Positions 8,119 through 17,005 are shown, numbered from the stretch's first letter. The stretch: DNA of 43,079 nucleotides from an uncultured Caulobacterales bacterium (GCA_903858185.1 CAIOHT010000025.1:1-43079), one strand, 5' to 3'. Numbers and translations are program-made. Notes: generated from the sequence alone by a model not told the origin.

Positions 8119-10572
8119 ATGCAACGATCGTCAACGGCCAGGTTCGCGGTGAACCCTTCAATGACCCCGCTGCTGCGCCCGGCGCAGCCGCTCCGCCGGG
8201 TGGTCCTGATCGGCAGCTTTCCACCCCGCCGCTGCGGGATCGCGACCTTCACCTGCGACGTCCTGGACGCCCTGAAGGCAGCGGCGCCCAGCCTCGACTG
8301 CAGCGTCGTGGCCATGACCGACGAGGGCGGCGGCTACGACTACGGCGCGGAGGTCATGTTCCAGGTTCGCCAGAACAACGCGGCCGACTATCTCGAGGCC
8401 GCCCGCCGCATCAACGCGGCCTCCCCCGACGCGGTCTGCGTGCAGCATGAGTTCGGCCTGTTCGGCGGCCCGGCCGGCGAGCATCTGATGCTGATGCTGG
8501 ACGCCATCCGCGCGCCCGTCACCACGACCCTCCACACCGTTCTGACCGCCCCCGACGCCGACCAGCGTCGGGTCTTCGAGCGGCTGATCCGGCGGTCGTC
8601 GCGGATCATCGTCATGGCCGAGCGCGGCCGGCAGATCCTGATGGACGTCTGGAACGTTCCGGCCGCGAAGATCGTCGTGACGCCGCACGGAGCGCCGGAC
8701 CGCCCCCTGACCGGCACCGCCGCCGCCAAGGCGCGCCTGGGCCTCGCGGGTCATGAGGTCATGCTGACCTTTGGCCTGCTCTCGCCCGGCAAGGGGCTGG
8801 AAACGATGATCCGCGCCCTGCCCGCGATCGTCGCCGCACGCCCGGACGCCCTGTATGTGATCCTCGGCGCCACCCACCCCCACCTGATCGCCCGGGAGGG
8901 CGAGGCCTATCGCGAGGGCCTGTTCACCCTCGCTCGCGAGCTGGGCGTCGGCGACCATGTGCGGTTCCACAACCAGTATGTGGACACCCAACTGCTGCTG
9001 GACTGGCTCGAGGCGGCCGACCTCTATGTCACGCCCTACCCCAACGCGGCCCAGATCACCTCCGGGACGCTGTCCTACGCCGTTGCGCTGGGCAAGGCGG
9101 TGATCTCCACGCCCTACTGGCACGCGCAGGAGCTGCTGGCCGAGGACCGGGGCGTGCTGACGCCGTTCAATGATCCGGGCGCCATGGCCACCGCTGCGGT
9201 CGCCCTGCTGGGCGATCCCGAGCGGATGGCGGCCCTGCGCCAGCGGGCCTGGAATGCGGGGCGTGACACCCTCTGGAGCCGGCTGGCCGAGCGCTACCTC
9301 GCGGTCTTCAGCGAGGCTCGCGAACAGCGGACGCCCGCCCGCGTGGCCGGGGCCGAGCCGCGCAGCTTCGCGGCGAACCCTCTGCCGCGTCCGTCGCTGG
9401 GCGGCGTGCGCCGGATGACCGACGGGGTCGGCATGCTGCAGCACAGCGTCTACGCGGTCCCGGATCGCAACCACGGCTACTGCGTCGACGACAACGCCCG
9501 CGCCCTGCTGCTGATGCACCGGTTGAGGGCGGTCGGGATCAACACGCCGGAGACCGCAGCGCTGGCCGAGACCTATTCGGCCTTCGTCCATCACGCCTGG
9601 AACGGCGACGCGGGCCGGTTCCGCAACTTCATGGCCTATGACCGCACCTGGCTTGAAGATGTCGGATCCGACGACAGCGTTGCCCGGGCCTGGTGGTCCG
9701 TGGCGGTGACCGCCTCCGAGGCCGGCTCCCCTGCGCTGCGGCAGTGGGCGCGGGAACTGGCGGAGAAGATCGCGCCACACCTGGACAGCTTCACGGCCCT
9801 GCGCACCTACGCCTTCCTGGTGCTCGGCCTGGCCAGCCTGGTCCGCGCCGAGCCAGGCCTCACGCATGAGCGCGAACTGCTGCAGCGGCTCGCCCGTGGC
9901 CTTGCCGGCGTGCTGCGCGGCTCGGAGACCGACGCCTGGTGCTGGTTCGAGGACGGCCTGACCTATGACAACGCCCGTTTGCCGGAGGCGCTTCTTCGGG
10001 CCGGGATGGTGCTGGACGACGAGGGTCTGACCCAGGCGGGCCTGAACGCCCTGCACTGGCTGTGCGGCAAGCAGACCGGCGTCGGCGGCGTCTTCCGCGC
10101 CGTCGGCACGGTCAACTTCGGCAAGTCCTTCACGATCGAGGCGCCGTTCGACCAGCAGCCGCTGGAGGCTGCCGCGACGGTCGATGCCTGCGCCGCGGCC
10201 TTCGCCGCCACCGGTGATCGCTGGTGGCTGGGCGAGGCCCGCCGCGCCTTCGACTGGTTCCTCGGCAAGAACGACCTCGGCGTCCCCGTCGGCGACCCCC
10301 TGACCGGCGACTGCCACGACGGCCTGACGCCGACCGGTCCCAATCTCAACTGTGGGGCGGAGTCGGTGCTGTCCTTCCAGCTGGCCGCCTGCGCCATGCT
10401 GGTGCTCGAACGCGCCGCCCGGCCAGCCGCCCGTCCCGCCGACAAGGCCTCCACAGAAGATCGACCCGCCGAACGATGCCCCACATCACCCACAGCGACC
10501 TCCGCATCCCGCCAAACCCCGCGCGGGTCGTCATTCGGCCCTTCCACATTGCTCCAGATTCCCGACCGCTGA
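8119..10572 (+). CDS. GT4 glycosyltransferase fused to a glycosidase-like domain
   Basis: An 817-residue two-domain protein. Residues 25-410 are a GT-B fold GT4 transferase: GSFPPRRCGIATFTCDVLDAL (acceptor side), then LTFGLLSPGKGLE, YVTPYPNAAQITSGTLSYA and GKAVISTPYWHAQELL (donor side). Residues 430-790 look like an (alpha/alpha)6-barrel carbohydrate domain, with HGYCVDDNARALLLMHRL, WCWFEDGLTYDNARLPEAL and FDQQPLEAAATVDA. With GDP-mannose synthesis upstream and a GH130 protein downstream, a mannosyl donor is a reasonable inference. The last 32 codons are overprinted by the start of the next gene, an unusually long 97-nt overlap. A second possible start lies at 8161. Confidence 0.85.
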   Translation: MQRSSTARFAVNPSMTPLLRPAQPLRRVVLIGSFPPRRCGIATFTCDVLDALKAAAPSLDCSVVAMTDEGGGYDYGAEVMFQVRQNNAADYLEAARRINAASPDAVCVQHEFGLFGGPAGEHLMLMLDAIRAPVTTTLHTVLTAPDADQRRVFERLIRRSSRIIVMAERGRQILMDVWNVPAAKIVVTPHGAPDRPLTGTAAAKARLGLAGHEVMLTFGLLSPGKGLETMIRALPAIVAARPDALYVILGATHPHLIAREGEAYREGLFTLARELGVGDHVRFHNQYVDTQLLLDWLEAADLYVTPYPNAAQITSGTLSYAVALGKAVISTPYWHAQELLAEDRGVLTPFNDPGAMATAAVALLGDPERMAALRQRAWNAGRDTLWSRLAERYLAVFSEAREQRTPARVAGAEPRSFAANPLPRPSLGGVRRMTDGVGMLQHSVYAVPDRNHGYCVDDNARALLLMHRLRAVGINTPETAALAETYSAFVHHAWNGDAGRFRNFMAYDRTWLEDVGSDDSVARAWWSVAVTASEAGSPALRQWARELAEKIAPHLDSFTALRTYAFLVLGLASLVRAEPGLTHERELLQRLARGLAGVLRGSETDAWCWFEDGLTYDNARLPEALLRAGMVLDDEGLTQAGLNALHWLCGKQTGVGGVFRAVGTVNFGKSFTIEAPFDQQPLEAAATVDACAAAFAATGDRWWLGEARRAFDWFLGKNDLGVPVGDPLTGDCHDGLTPTGPNLNCGAESVLSFQLAACAMLVLERAARPAARPADKASTEDRPAERCPTSPTATSASRQTPRGSSFGPSTLLQIPDR

Positions 10573-11768
10573 AGCCGGGACAGGTTTCCCGGGCGCGACG
10601 CATCGTCGACGCCGTCCTGGCGATGGACATGCGCACCTGCGAGGCCGAACTGGCGCTGGTGAACCGGGATTTCGGCGACCGCCACTGGCAGACGCGCGGC
10701 GTCCACCTGGAGCGCTATGCCCAGATCAAGGCCCAGCTGGGTCTGAAGTCCGGCCTCCGCGACACGCGCAAGGCGCTGATCGGCGCCTACTTCTGTCACG
10801 AGTACAGCTACGCCGGCGCGGCCCTGACCAACCCCAGCATTACCCCGCACCCGGACCAGACGGGTCTGGTCGGCGGTGCGGTGCGGATCGTGCTGTCCAT
10901 GCGGGCGGTGGGTGAGGGCCACATCTCCTCGATCGCCTTTCGAGAGGGTATCGTCACACCGGACGGCGAACTGCACCTGTTGCCCGAGCCTCGCATCGCC
11001 ATGGCTGCGCATGTTTGCGATCCACCGCCGGAAGGCATTCCCGAGGGGCCCGTCTGCGCGACCCGCTACGCCGAGGCCTCGCTGTCCGGCACGGTGATCT
11101 TTCCCTTCACCCAGGCCCAGCGGAACGGTCTGGAAGACCTGCGGCTGGTGCGGTTCATGACGCAAGGCGAGGATCCTGTCTGGTACGGCACCTATACGGC
11201 CTACAGCGGCCTGGCGATCGCCTCGGAGATGCTGGTCACCCGCGACTTCCGCACCTTCGACCTGCTGCCGATGAGCGGCACGGCGGCGCGCAACAAGGGC
11301 ATGGCGCTGTTCCCGCGCAAGGTTGGCGGCCAGTACGCGATGATCGGCCGGCAGGACGGCGAGAACATCTGGTTCCTGCGCTCGGCCGACGTGCTGGACT
11401 GGAACGACGGCGAGATGATCGTCTCGCCCCGCTTTCCCTGGGAGCTGGTCCAGATGGGCAACTGCGGCGCGCCGATGGAGATCGACGAAGGCTGGCTGCT
11501 GCTGACCCACGGCGTCGGCGCCATGCGCAAATACGCGATAGGCGCGGTGCTGCTCGACAGGGACGATCCGACGAAGGTGCTCGGCCGAACGGCGACGCCG
11601 CTGATCTCGCCCTCCGACGAGAACCGCGAGGGTTATGTCCCCAACGTCGTCTACACCTGCGGCGCCCTGATCATCGGCCGCCGGCTCGTCATCCCCTACG
11701 GCGTCGCCGACAGCTCGATCGCGTTCTGCTCAATGGATATCGACGCGCTGGTGTCGGAGCTGGTTTAG
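10476..11768 (+). CDS. GH130-type beta-mannoside phosphorylase/hydrolase
   Basis: A 430-residue five-bladed beta-propeller enzyme family acting on beta-mannosides, either by phosphorolysis or hydrolysis. The ATG at 10476 was chosen because the following residues (NPARVVIRPFHIAP, then LVNRDFGDRH) match the usual N-terminal region; the frame upstream is a shadow. Landmarks are NPSITPHPDQ, LEDLRLVRF, GNCGAPMEIDEGWLLLTHGVG and GYVPNVVYTCGALI. Whether the phosphate-binding residues are complete cannot be settled by eye, so phosphorylase and hydrolase remain open. The gene overlaps the glycosyltransferase by 97 nt. With that partner it could trim or recycle the mannoside that the transferase makes. 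Confidence 0.85.
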   Translation: MPHITHSDLRIPPNPARVVIRPFHIAPDSRPLKPGQVSRARRIVDAVLAMDMRTCEAELALVNRDFGDRHWQTRGVHLERYAQIKAQLGLKSGLRDTRKALIGAYFCHEYSYAGAALTNPSITPHPDQTGLVGGAVRIVLSMRAVGEGHISSIAFREGIVTPDGELHLLPEPRIAMAAHVCDPPPEGIPEGPVCATRYAEASLSGTVIFPFTQAQRNGLEDLRLVRFMTQGEDPVWYGTYTAYSGLAIASEMLVTRDFRTFDLLPMSGTAARNKGMALFPRKVGGQYAMIGRQDGENIWFLRSADVLDWNDGEMIVSPRFPWELVQMGNCGAPMEIDEGWLLLTHGVGAMRKYAIGAVLLDRDDPTKVLGRTATPLISPSDENREGYVPNVVYTCGALIIGRRLVIPYGVADSSIAFCSMDIDALVSELV

Positions 11769-11775
11769 AGCCCTA

Positions 11776-11824
11776 CCTCTCCCTCTTGGGAGAGGGGGAC
11801 CACCCGAAGGGTGGTGGAGTGGGA
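11776..11824 (+). repeat. Left arm of inverted REP-like repeat
   Basis: A 49-bp element starting 8 bases after the GH130 stop. It opens with CCTCTCCCTCTTGGGAGAGG, itself able to pair (CTCTCCC with GGGAGAG), then the hairpin ACCACCC-GAA-GGGTGGT and ends GGAGTGGGA. It could also end transcription of the mannoside operon. Confidence 0.8.
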
Positions 11825-11892
11825 AGCGCGTTTGTTAGCCGATCCCCATTGCGGGTATTGACGCGATATATAATCTTTGGTTGCGTATCTCC

Positions 11893-12255
11893 ATGGACGC
11901 AACCTCACCCATCACCCGGGCGCGAGCTAAGCGCTTCAGAGCCAACATGAACCTGCCCGAACGCCGCCTCTGGTGGGCGTTGCGTGACAGCCGGCTGGAC
12001 GGGCTCAAGTTCCGCCGACAACATCCGCTCGGGCCTTTCGTGCTGGATTTCTACTGTCACGCCGCCCGTTTGGCGGTCGAGGTGGACGGCGGATCGCATG
12101 ACATCGCCGGTCGCAAGGAAAGCGACGTCAGACGCGATGCATGGCTCAAGGACCGTGGAATCCACACCCTGCGCTTGCCGGCGCGACTACTGGAGGATGA
12201 TCCAGGCATGGTGTTGGCGCGGATACGCGAGGCTGCGGCGCGACCGCAGCACTGA
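11893..12255 (+). CDS. DUF559 endonuclease-like protein
   Basis: A 120-residue small protein. ATG 11893 is preferred to the TTG 12 bases upstream. Motifs are RAKRFRANMNLPERRLWWAL, LKFRRQHPLGPFVLDFYC, RLAVEVDGGSHD, then RDAWLKDRGIHTLRLPA. DUF559 belongs to the PD-(D/E)XK/Vsr-like nuclease superfamily; the D-F-Y-C and E-V-D-G-G-S-H segments correspond to the catalytic acidic residues. Function is not established for most members. Inverted repeats flank it on both sides, which suggests the gene and repeats form one unit. Confidence 0.85.
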   Translation: MDATSPITRARAKRFRANMNLPERRLWWALRDSRLDGLKFRRQHPLGPFVLDFYCHAARLAVEVDGGSHDIAGRKESDVRRDAWLKDRGIHTLRLPARLLEDDPGMVLARIREAAARPQH

Positions 12256-12271
12256 CAGCCGTCACCGCGCA

Positions 12272-12320
12272 TCCCACTCCACCATGCTTCGCATGGTCCC
12301 CCTCTCCCAAGAGTGAGAGG
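12272..12320 (-). repeat. Right arm of inverted REP-like repeat
   Basis: Reverse-complement copy of the left arm, with five mismatches. Four of the five fall in the hairpin stem as two paired changes: the left stem is CACCC/GGGTG and the right stem CATGC/GCATG, both closing the same GAA loop. It ends 14 bases from the stop of the korB-like gene on the opposite strand. Confidence 0.8.
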
Positions 12321-12333
12321 TTGGACCTCTGCG

Positions 12334-13389
12334 CTACCGCAACGCCGCGTTGATCTTCGCCAGCGCCGCCGACCCCGGTGTGAGCTCGGCGTCGGACAGG
12401 GCGTTGAGCGCGCGGGGCACAGTCCCCAGCGCGTCGTGAAGATCCTCCGCCTCCGGATCGACATAGAGCAGGCCGGTGACGATCTCGCCGGCGGCCTGGC
12501 GTTCCTGGAGATAGGCCATCGCCCGGGTGCGATCGGTCGCGTCGTAGTCCTCGGCCACCTTGCGCAGCAGCAGCGTTGAGCCGTCGTGCTGCGCCACCTC
12601 GACCAGCGAGCCGGGCTCGTAGGACGTGGTCACCGGCACGCGGCCGAGCAGGACGTCGAGCCGGTTGACCGCCTCGTTGTGCTCCCGCACCCAGTCGAAG
12701 CTCTTGGTCGAGCCCTTGTGGTTGTTGAAGGCGATGCAGGGGCTCAGCACGTCGATGAAGGCCGCGCCCTTGTGCGTCAGCGCCGCCTTGATCAGCGGCA
12801 CCAGCTGGTCCTTGTCGCCGGAGAAGCTGCGGCCGACGAATGTGGCGCCCAGTTGCAGGGCCAGGGCGACGAGGTCGATGCCGCTGTCGGAATTGACCAC
12901 GCCCTTCTTGGACTTGCTGCCCTTGTCGGCGGTCGCCGAGAACTGGCCCTTGGTCAGGCCGTACACGCCGTTGTTCTCGACGATGTAGGCCATGTTGACC
13001 CCGCGCCGCATGGCGTGGGCGAACTGGCCCAGGCCGATCGAGGCGCTGTCGCCGTCGCCGGAGACGCCAAGATAGATCAGCTCGCGGTTGGCCAGGTTGG
13101 CCCCCGTCAGCACCGACGGCATCCGGCCGTGCACGGTGTTGAAGCCGTGGCTGGCACTGAGGAAATAGTCCGGCGTCTTGGACGAGCAGCCGATGCCCGA
13201 GAGCTTGGCCAGGCGATGCGGCTCGAGGTCGATCTCGAAACAGGCCTGCACGATGGCGGCGCTGATCGAGTCGTGGCCGCAGCCGGCGCACAGGGTCGAG
13301 ACCCGGCCCTCGTAGTCGCGGCGCGTGAAGCCCAGCTTGTTGGTCGTCAGGGAGGGATGGTGGAACTGCGGTTTGACGATGTAGGTCAT
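12334..13389 (-). CDS. korB: 2-oxoacid:ferredoxin oxidoreductase, beta subunit
   Basis: A 351-residue subunit carrying thiamine diphosphate and an iron-sulfur cluster. It catalyses CoA-dependent oxidative decarboxylation of a 2-oxoacid (2-oxoglutarate is the usual annotation) with ferredoxin as acceptor. Visible sites: STLCAGCGHDSIS and LSGIGCSSK (cluster cysteines), LGVSGDGDSASIGLGQ plus VENNGVYGLTKGQ (ThDP/Mg motif GDGD-N) and DVLSPCIAFNNHKGSTKSFDWV. Its ATG overlaps the TGA of the alpha subunit by 4 nt. Substrate choice between 2-oxoglutarate, pyruvate and branched-chain oxoacids is not decidable here. Confidence 0.9.
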   Translation of the reverse strand: MTYIVKPQFHHPSLTTNKLGFTRRDYEGRVSTLCAGCGHDSISAAIVQACFEIDLEPHRLAKLSGIGCSSKTPDYFLSASHGFNTVHGRMPSVLTGANLANRELIYLGVSGDGDSASIGLGQFAHAMRRGVNMAYIVENNGVYGLTKGQFSATADKGSKSKKGVVNSDSGIDLVALALQLGATFVGRSFSGDKDQLVPLIKAALTHKGAAFIDVLSPCIAFNNHKGSTKSFDWVREHNEAVNRLDVLLGRVPVTTSYEPGSLVEVAQHDGSTLLLRKVAEDYDATDRTRAMAYLQERQAAGEIVTGLLYVDPEAEDLHDALGTVPRALNALSDAELTPGSAALAKINAALR

Positions 13390-15224
13390 TTGGCCATCTC
13401 CCCGGCGGCGTTCACATCGACAGCGCCCATCCCGCGGGCCAGTTCGGCCTGGATGAAGCGCGCCGTGATCGGCGAGCCGTCGTAGTTGAGCACCTTCACC
13501 AGCCGGGCCGGATCGACCCCGCCCTCGTTGATCAGCAGGGCGCGAAGCTGGGCGTCGCGGTTCTGCTCGACCACGAAGACCAGCTCATGTTCGGCGATGA
13601 AATCGAACACCTCGCCCGGGAACGGAAAGGCGCGAACCCGCAGGGCGTCGACCTGCAGGCCGCGCGCCTCGAGTCCGGCGAGCGCCTCATCCATCGCCGG
13701 CGAGGTGGAGCCGTAGTAGATGACGCCGTAGGCGGTCTGCTTCGAGGCCTTCTTCAGGACCGGTGCGGGCACCAGCGACTTGGCGGTCTCGAACTTGCGC
13801 AGCAGCCGCTCCATGTTGTCGACGTAGACGGCCCCCTCCTCGCTGTAGCGGGCATAGGGATCGCGTGAGGTGCCGCGGGTGAAATAGGCGCCTTTCGACG
13901 GGTGCGTGGCCGGCAGGGTGCGGAACGGAATGCCGTCACCGTCGACATCCTTGTAGCGGCCGAAGTCGGCGCCGGCGTCGAGCATCGCGGCGGTCATGAC
14001 CTTGCCGTGGTCGAGAGCCTTGCTGTCATCCCATTTGAACGGCTCGATCAGCCACTCGTTCATGCCCATGTCGAGGTCGAGCATGACGAAGATCATCGTC
14101 TGAAGCCGGTCAGCGAGATCGAAGGCCTGGGCCCCCATCTCGAAGCATTCGTTCGGACCTTCCGGCAGCAGCAGGACATGCTTGGTGTCGCCGTGACTGG
14201 CATAGGCCGCCGACAGGATGTCCGACTGCTGGGTGCGGGTCGGCATGCCCGTCGAGGGGCCGCCGCGCTGGACGTCGAAGATCACCGCCGGGATTTCGGC
14301 GAAGTAGCTGAGGCCGATGAACTCCTGCATCAGCGAGACGCCCGGTCCCGAGGTGCAGGTGAAGGCCCGCGAGCCGTTCCAGCCGGCGCCGACGACGATG
14401 CCGATCGAGGCGATCTCGTCCTCGGCCTGGACGATGGCGTAGCGCGCCTCGCCGGTCTCCGGATCGTGCCGCAGCTTCTTGCAGTAGTCGATGAAGCCTT
14501 CGGCCAGCGAGGTCGAGGGGGTGATCGGATACCAGGCGCAGACGGTCGCCCCGCCATAGACCGCACCGAGCGCGGCGGCGGTGTTGCCATCGACGAAGAT
14601 GCGGTCGCCCACCGCGTCCGCCCGCTTCAGCTGCAGGCCGAGCGGCTTGAGGTTCGCCTTCGCGTGATTGAAGCCGATGCTCATGGCCTCGAGGTTGGCC
14701 GGGATCAGGGCCGGCTTGGAGGCATACTCCTCAGCCAGCAGGGCCTCGACCACCCCGGACTCTATGCCCAGCAGATAGGTGAGCGCACCGAGGTAGATGA
14801 TGTTCTTCAGCACCTTGCGCTTTGACGGCTCGGCATAGGCCGCATTGCACAGGGCGGTCAGCGGAATGCCGACGACCGTGATGTCATCGCGGAACTTGCT
14901 GGCGGGCATCGGCTTGGTGGAGTCGTAGAACAGGTAGCCGCCGGGATCGATCTCGGCGACGTCCCGATCCCAGGTCTGCGGGTTCATGGCGACCATCAGG
15001 TCGACCCCGCCACGCCGGCCCAGCCAGCCCTGCCCGCTGACACGGATCTCGTACCAGGTCGGCAGCCCCTGGATATTGGACGGGAAGATATTGCGCGCGG
15101 CGACCGCCACGCCCATCCGCAGGATCGCCTTGACGAACAGACCGTTGGCCGAGGCCGAGCCCGAGCCGTTGACGTTGGCGAACTTGACGACAAAGTCGTT
15201 CACCGCCTGGGTCTGACGGGTCAT
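13386..15224 (-). CDS. korA: 2-oxoacid:acceptor oxidoreductase, gamma-alpha fusion subunit
   Basis: A 612-residue subunit. ATG 15224 was chosen because GGGGGA lies at proper distance and the ATG overlaps the upstream TGA; an alternative ATG nine bases earlier touches that Shine-Dalgarno. Residues 1-190 are the gamma-type domain (NVNGSGSASANGLFVKAILRMG, MVAMNPQTWDRDV). The rest is the alpha domain (WYPITPSTSLAEGF, QAEDEIASIGIVVGAGWNG, TCTSGPGVSLM, QRGGPSTGMPTRTQQSD). The gamma-alpha fusion is common in two-subunit KorAB enzymes. It lies between a GltD-like partner and korB in a fully overlapping operon. Confidence 0.9.
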   Translation of the reverse strand: MTRQTQAVNDFVVKFANVNGSGSASANGLFVKAILRMGVAVAARNIFPSNIQGLPTWYEIRVSGQGWLGRRGGVDLMVAMNPQTWDRDVAEIDPGGYLFYDSTKPMPASKFRDDITVVGIPLTALCNAAYAEPSKRKVLKNIIYLGALTYLLGIESGVVEALLAEEYASKPALIPANLEAMSIGFNHAKANLKPLGLQLKRADAVGDRIFVDGNTAAALGAVYGGATVCAWYPITPSTSLAEGFIDYCKKLRHDPETGEARYAIVQAEDEIASIGIVVGAGWNGSRAFTCTSGPGVSLMQEFIGLSYFAEIPAVIFDVQRGGPSTGMPTRTQQSDILSAAYASHGDTKHVLLLPEGPNECFEMGAQAFDLADRLQTMIFVMLDLDMGMNEWLIEPFKWDDSKALDHGKVMTAAMLDAGADFGRYKDVDGDGIPFRTLPATHPSKGAYFTRGTSRDPYARYSEEGAVYVDNMERLLRKFETAKSLVPAPVLKKASKQTAYGVIYYGSTSPAMDEALAGLEARGLQVDALRVRAFPFPGEVFDFIAEHELVFVVEQNRDAQLRALLINEGGVDPARLVKVLNYDGSPITARFIQAELARGMGAVDVNAAGEMAK

Positions 15225-17005
15225 TTCGAGCATCCCCCGCCGGCGTGGGTCATTTCGATGACGAACTTCTGCATGTCCCAGGCGCCGGTCGGACAGCGCT
15301 CGGCGCAGAGGCCGCAGTGGAGACAGACGTCCTCGTCCTTCACCAGCACACGGCCGGTCGGCAGGGTCCCGGAGACGTAGAGGTCCTGCGTCAGGTTCAG
15401 CGCCGGCGCCTTGAGGCGGGGCCGCAGCTCCTCTTCCTCGCCGTTGACCGTGAAGGTGATGCAGTCGGTCGGGCAGATGTCGACGCAGGCGTCGCACTCG
15501 ATGCACAGCGGGGTCGCGAACACTGTCTGGACGTCGCAGTTCAGACAGCGCTGGGTCTCGGCCCAGGAGCGCGGGTCGTCGAAGCCCAGCTCAACCTCGG
15601 CCTTCACATCGGCCAGGGCCTCGGCGATCGGCAGCAGCGGCACCTTCTGACGGTCCTCGTCGGAGATGTCGTTGTCATAGCTCCACTCGTGGATGCCCAT
15701 CTTCTGTGACGAGACCAGCACGCCCGGCGGCGGCCGCAGGCGCAGGTCCGCGCCACGGCAGAAGTGGTCGATCGAGATCGCCGCGTCATGGCCGTGCGCT
15801 ACGGCCCAGATGATGTTCTTGGGCCCGAAGGCCGCGTCCCCGCCGAAGAAGACGTTCGGCAGGCTGGACTGGAAGGTCGTCTCGTCGACGACGGGCATGC
15901 CCCACTCGTCGAAGGTCAGGCCGATGTCGCGCTCGATCCAGGGGAAGCTGTTCTCCTGGCCGATGGCGACCAGCACGTCGTCGCATTCGAAATGCTGGTC
16001 AGGCTCGCCCGTGGGCTTCAGCGACCGCCGGCCCTTCTCGTCATAGACCGCGCCGACCTTCTCGAAGGTCACGCCGGTGAGCTTGCCGTTCTCGTGCGTG
16101 AACGCCTTGGGCACCAGGAAGTCATGGATCGGAATGCCCTCGTGCTGGGCGTCTTCCTTTTCCCACGGGGAGGCCTTCATCTCGGCGAAGCCGGAGCGGA
16201 CGATGACCTTCACATCCTCGCCACCGAGTCGGCGCGAGGTCCGGCAGCAGTCCATGGCGGTGTTGCCGCCGCCAAGCACGATCACGCGCCGGCCGATCTC
16301 CTCGACATGGCCGAACGAGACGCTCGACAGCCAGTCGATGCCGATGTGGATGTTGGCGGCGGCTTCCTTCCGGCCGGGGACGTCGAGGTCACGGCCGCGC
16401 GGGGCGCCCGTGCCGACGAAGATGGCGTCGTAGTCTTCCTTGAGCAGGGCGCCCAGGCTGTCGATCCGCTCTCCGAGGCGCATCTCCAGGCCGAGATCGG
16501 TGATGAACCCCATCTCCTCGTCGATGACGCTTTCGGGCAGGCGGAAGCGCGGGATCTGGCTGCGGATCATGCCGCCGGCCTTGGCGTCCGCGTCGTAGAC
16601 CGTGACGTGATAGCCGAGCGGCGCAAGATCGCGGGCGACGGTCATCGCGGCGGGTCCGGCCCCGACACAGGCGATCCGCTTGCCGATCAGCTGGGTGGGC
16701 GCAGACGGCATCCGGGCGGCGACGTCACCCTTGTTGTCGGCGGCGACGCGCTTGAGCCGACAGATGGCCACCGGCTCCTCGTCGACCCGCCCGCGCCGGC
16801 AGGCCGGCTCACAGGGGCGGTCGCAGGTCCGCCCGAGAATCCCGGGAAAGACGTTGGACTTCCAGTTGACCATGTACGCGTCGGCGTGACGGCCTTGGGC
16901 GATAAGTCGGATGTACTCGGGCACAGGCGTATGGGCCGGACAGGCCCACTGACAATCGACGACCTTGTGGAAGTATTCCGGCGCCTCGGTGTTCGTAGGC
17001 TCCAA
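15221..17005 (-). CDS. GltD-like FAD/NAD(P) oxidoreductase with C-terminal ferredoxin domain
   Basis: A 594-residue protein starting at TTG 17005 with AGAGGAG upstream. The N-terminal Cys-rich helical domain (CQWACPAHTPVPEYI, then GRTCDRPCEPACRR) resembles glutamate synthase small subunits. FAD and NAD(P) Rossmann motifs follow (ACVGAGPAAMTVARDLA about 112-128; VIVLGGGNTAMDC). GGDAAFGP closes the FAD site. The C-terminus adds two 4Fe-4S motifs, CIECDACVDICP and CLHCGLCAERCP. In an operon with korA and korB it probably passes electrons between the 2-oxoacid oxidoreductase/ferredoxin and NAD(P)H. That role is inferred from architecture and context. Confidence 0.85.
   Translation of the reverse strand: MEPTNTEAPEYFHKVVDCQWACPAHTPVPEYIRLIAQGRHADAYMVNWKSNVFPGILGRTCDRPCEPACRRGRVDEEPVAICRLKRVAADNKGDVAARMPSAPTQLIGKRIACVGAGPAAMTVARDLAPLGYHVTVYDADAKAGGMIRSQIPRFRLPESVIDEEMGFITDLGLEMRLGERIDSLGALLKEDYDAIFVGTGAPRGRDLDVPGRKEAAANIHIGIDWLSSVSFGHVEEIGRRVIVLGGGNTAMDCCRTSRRLGGEDVKVIVRSGFAEMKASPWEKEDAQHEGIPIHDFLVPKAFTHENGKLTGVTFEKVGAVYDEKGRRSLKPTGEPDQHFECDDVLVAIGQENSFPWIERDIGLTFDEWGMPVVDETTFQSSLPNVFFGGDAAFGPKNIIWAVAHGHDAAISIDHFCRGADLRLRPPPGVLVSSQKMGIHEWSYDNDISDEDRQKVPLLPIAEALADVKAEVELGFDDPRSWAETQRCLNCDVQTVFATPLCIECDACVDICPTDCITFTVNGEEEELRPRLKAPALNLTQDLYVSGTLPTGRVLVKDEDVCLHCGLCAERCPTGAWDMQKFVIEMTHAGGGCSK

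Larger units (their letters stand above)
11776..12320. mobile_element. Putative DUF559 cassette bounded by inverted repeats
   Basis: A 545-bp unit: a 49-bp repeat, a DUF559 nuclease-like gene, and the same 49-bp repeat inverted. The two arms match at 44 of 49 positions. Each contains a 7-bp hairpin with a GAA loop. The unit lies between the mannoside cassette and the oxidoreductase operon with no obvious target-site duplication. Mobility is inferred from the symmetry and from the precedent of REP-associated transposases; it has not been shown. Confidence 0.5.

Noticed and set aside
13902..14825. Plus-strand frame opposite korA
   Set aside because: Antisense shadow without motifs or ribosome site.
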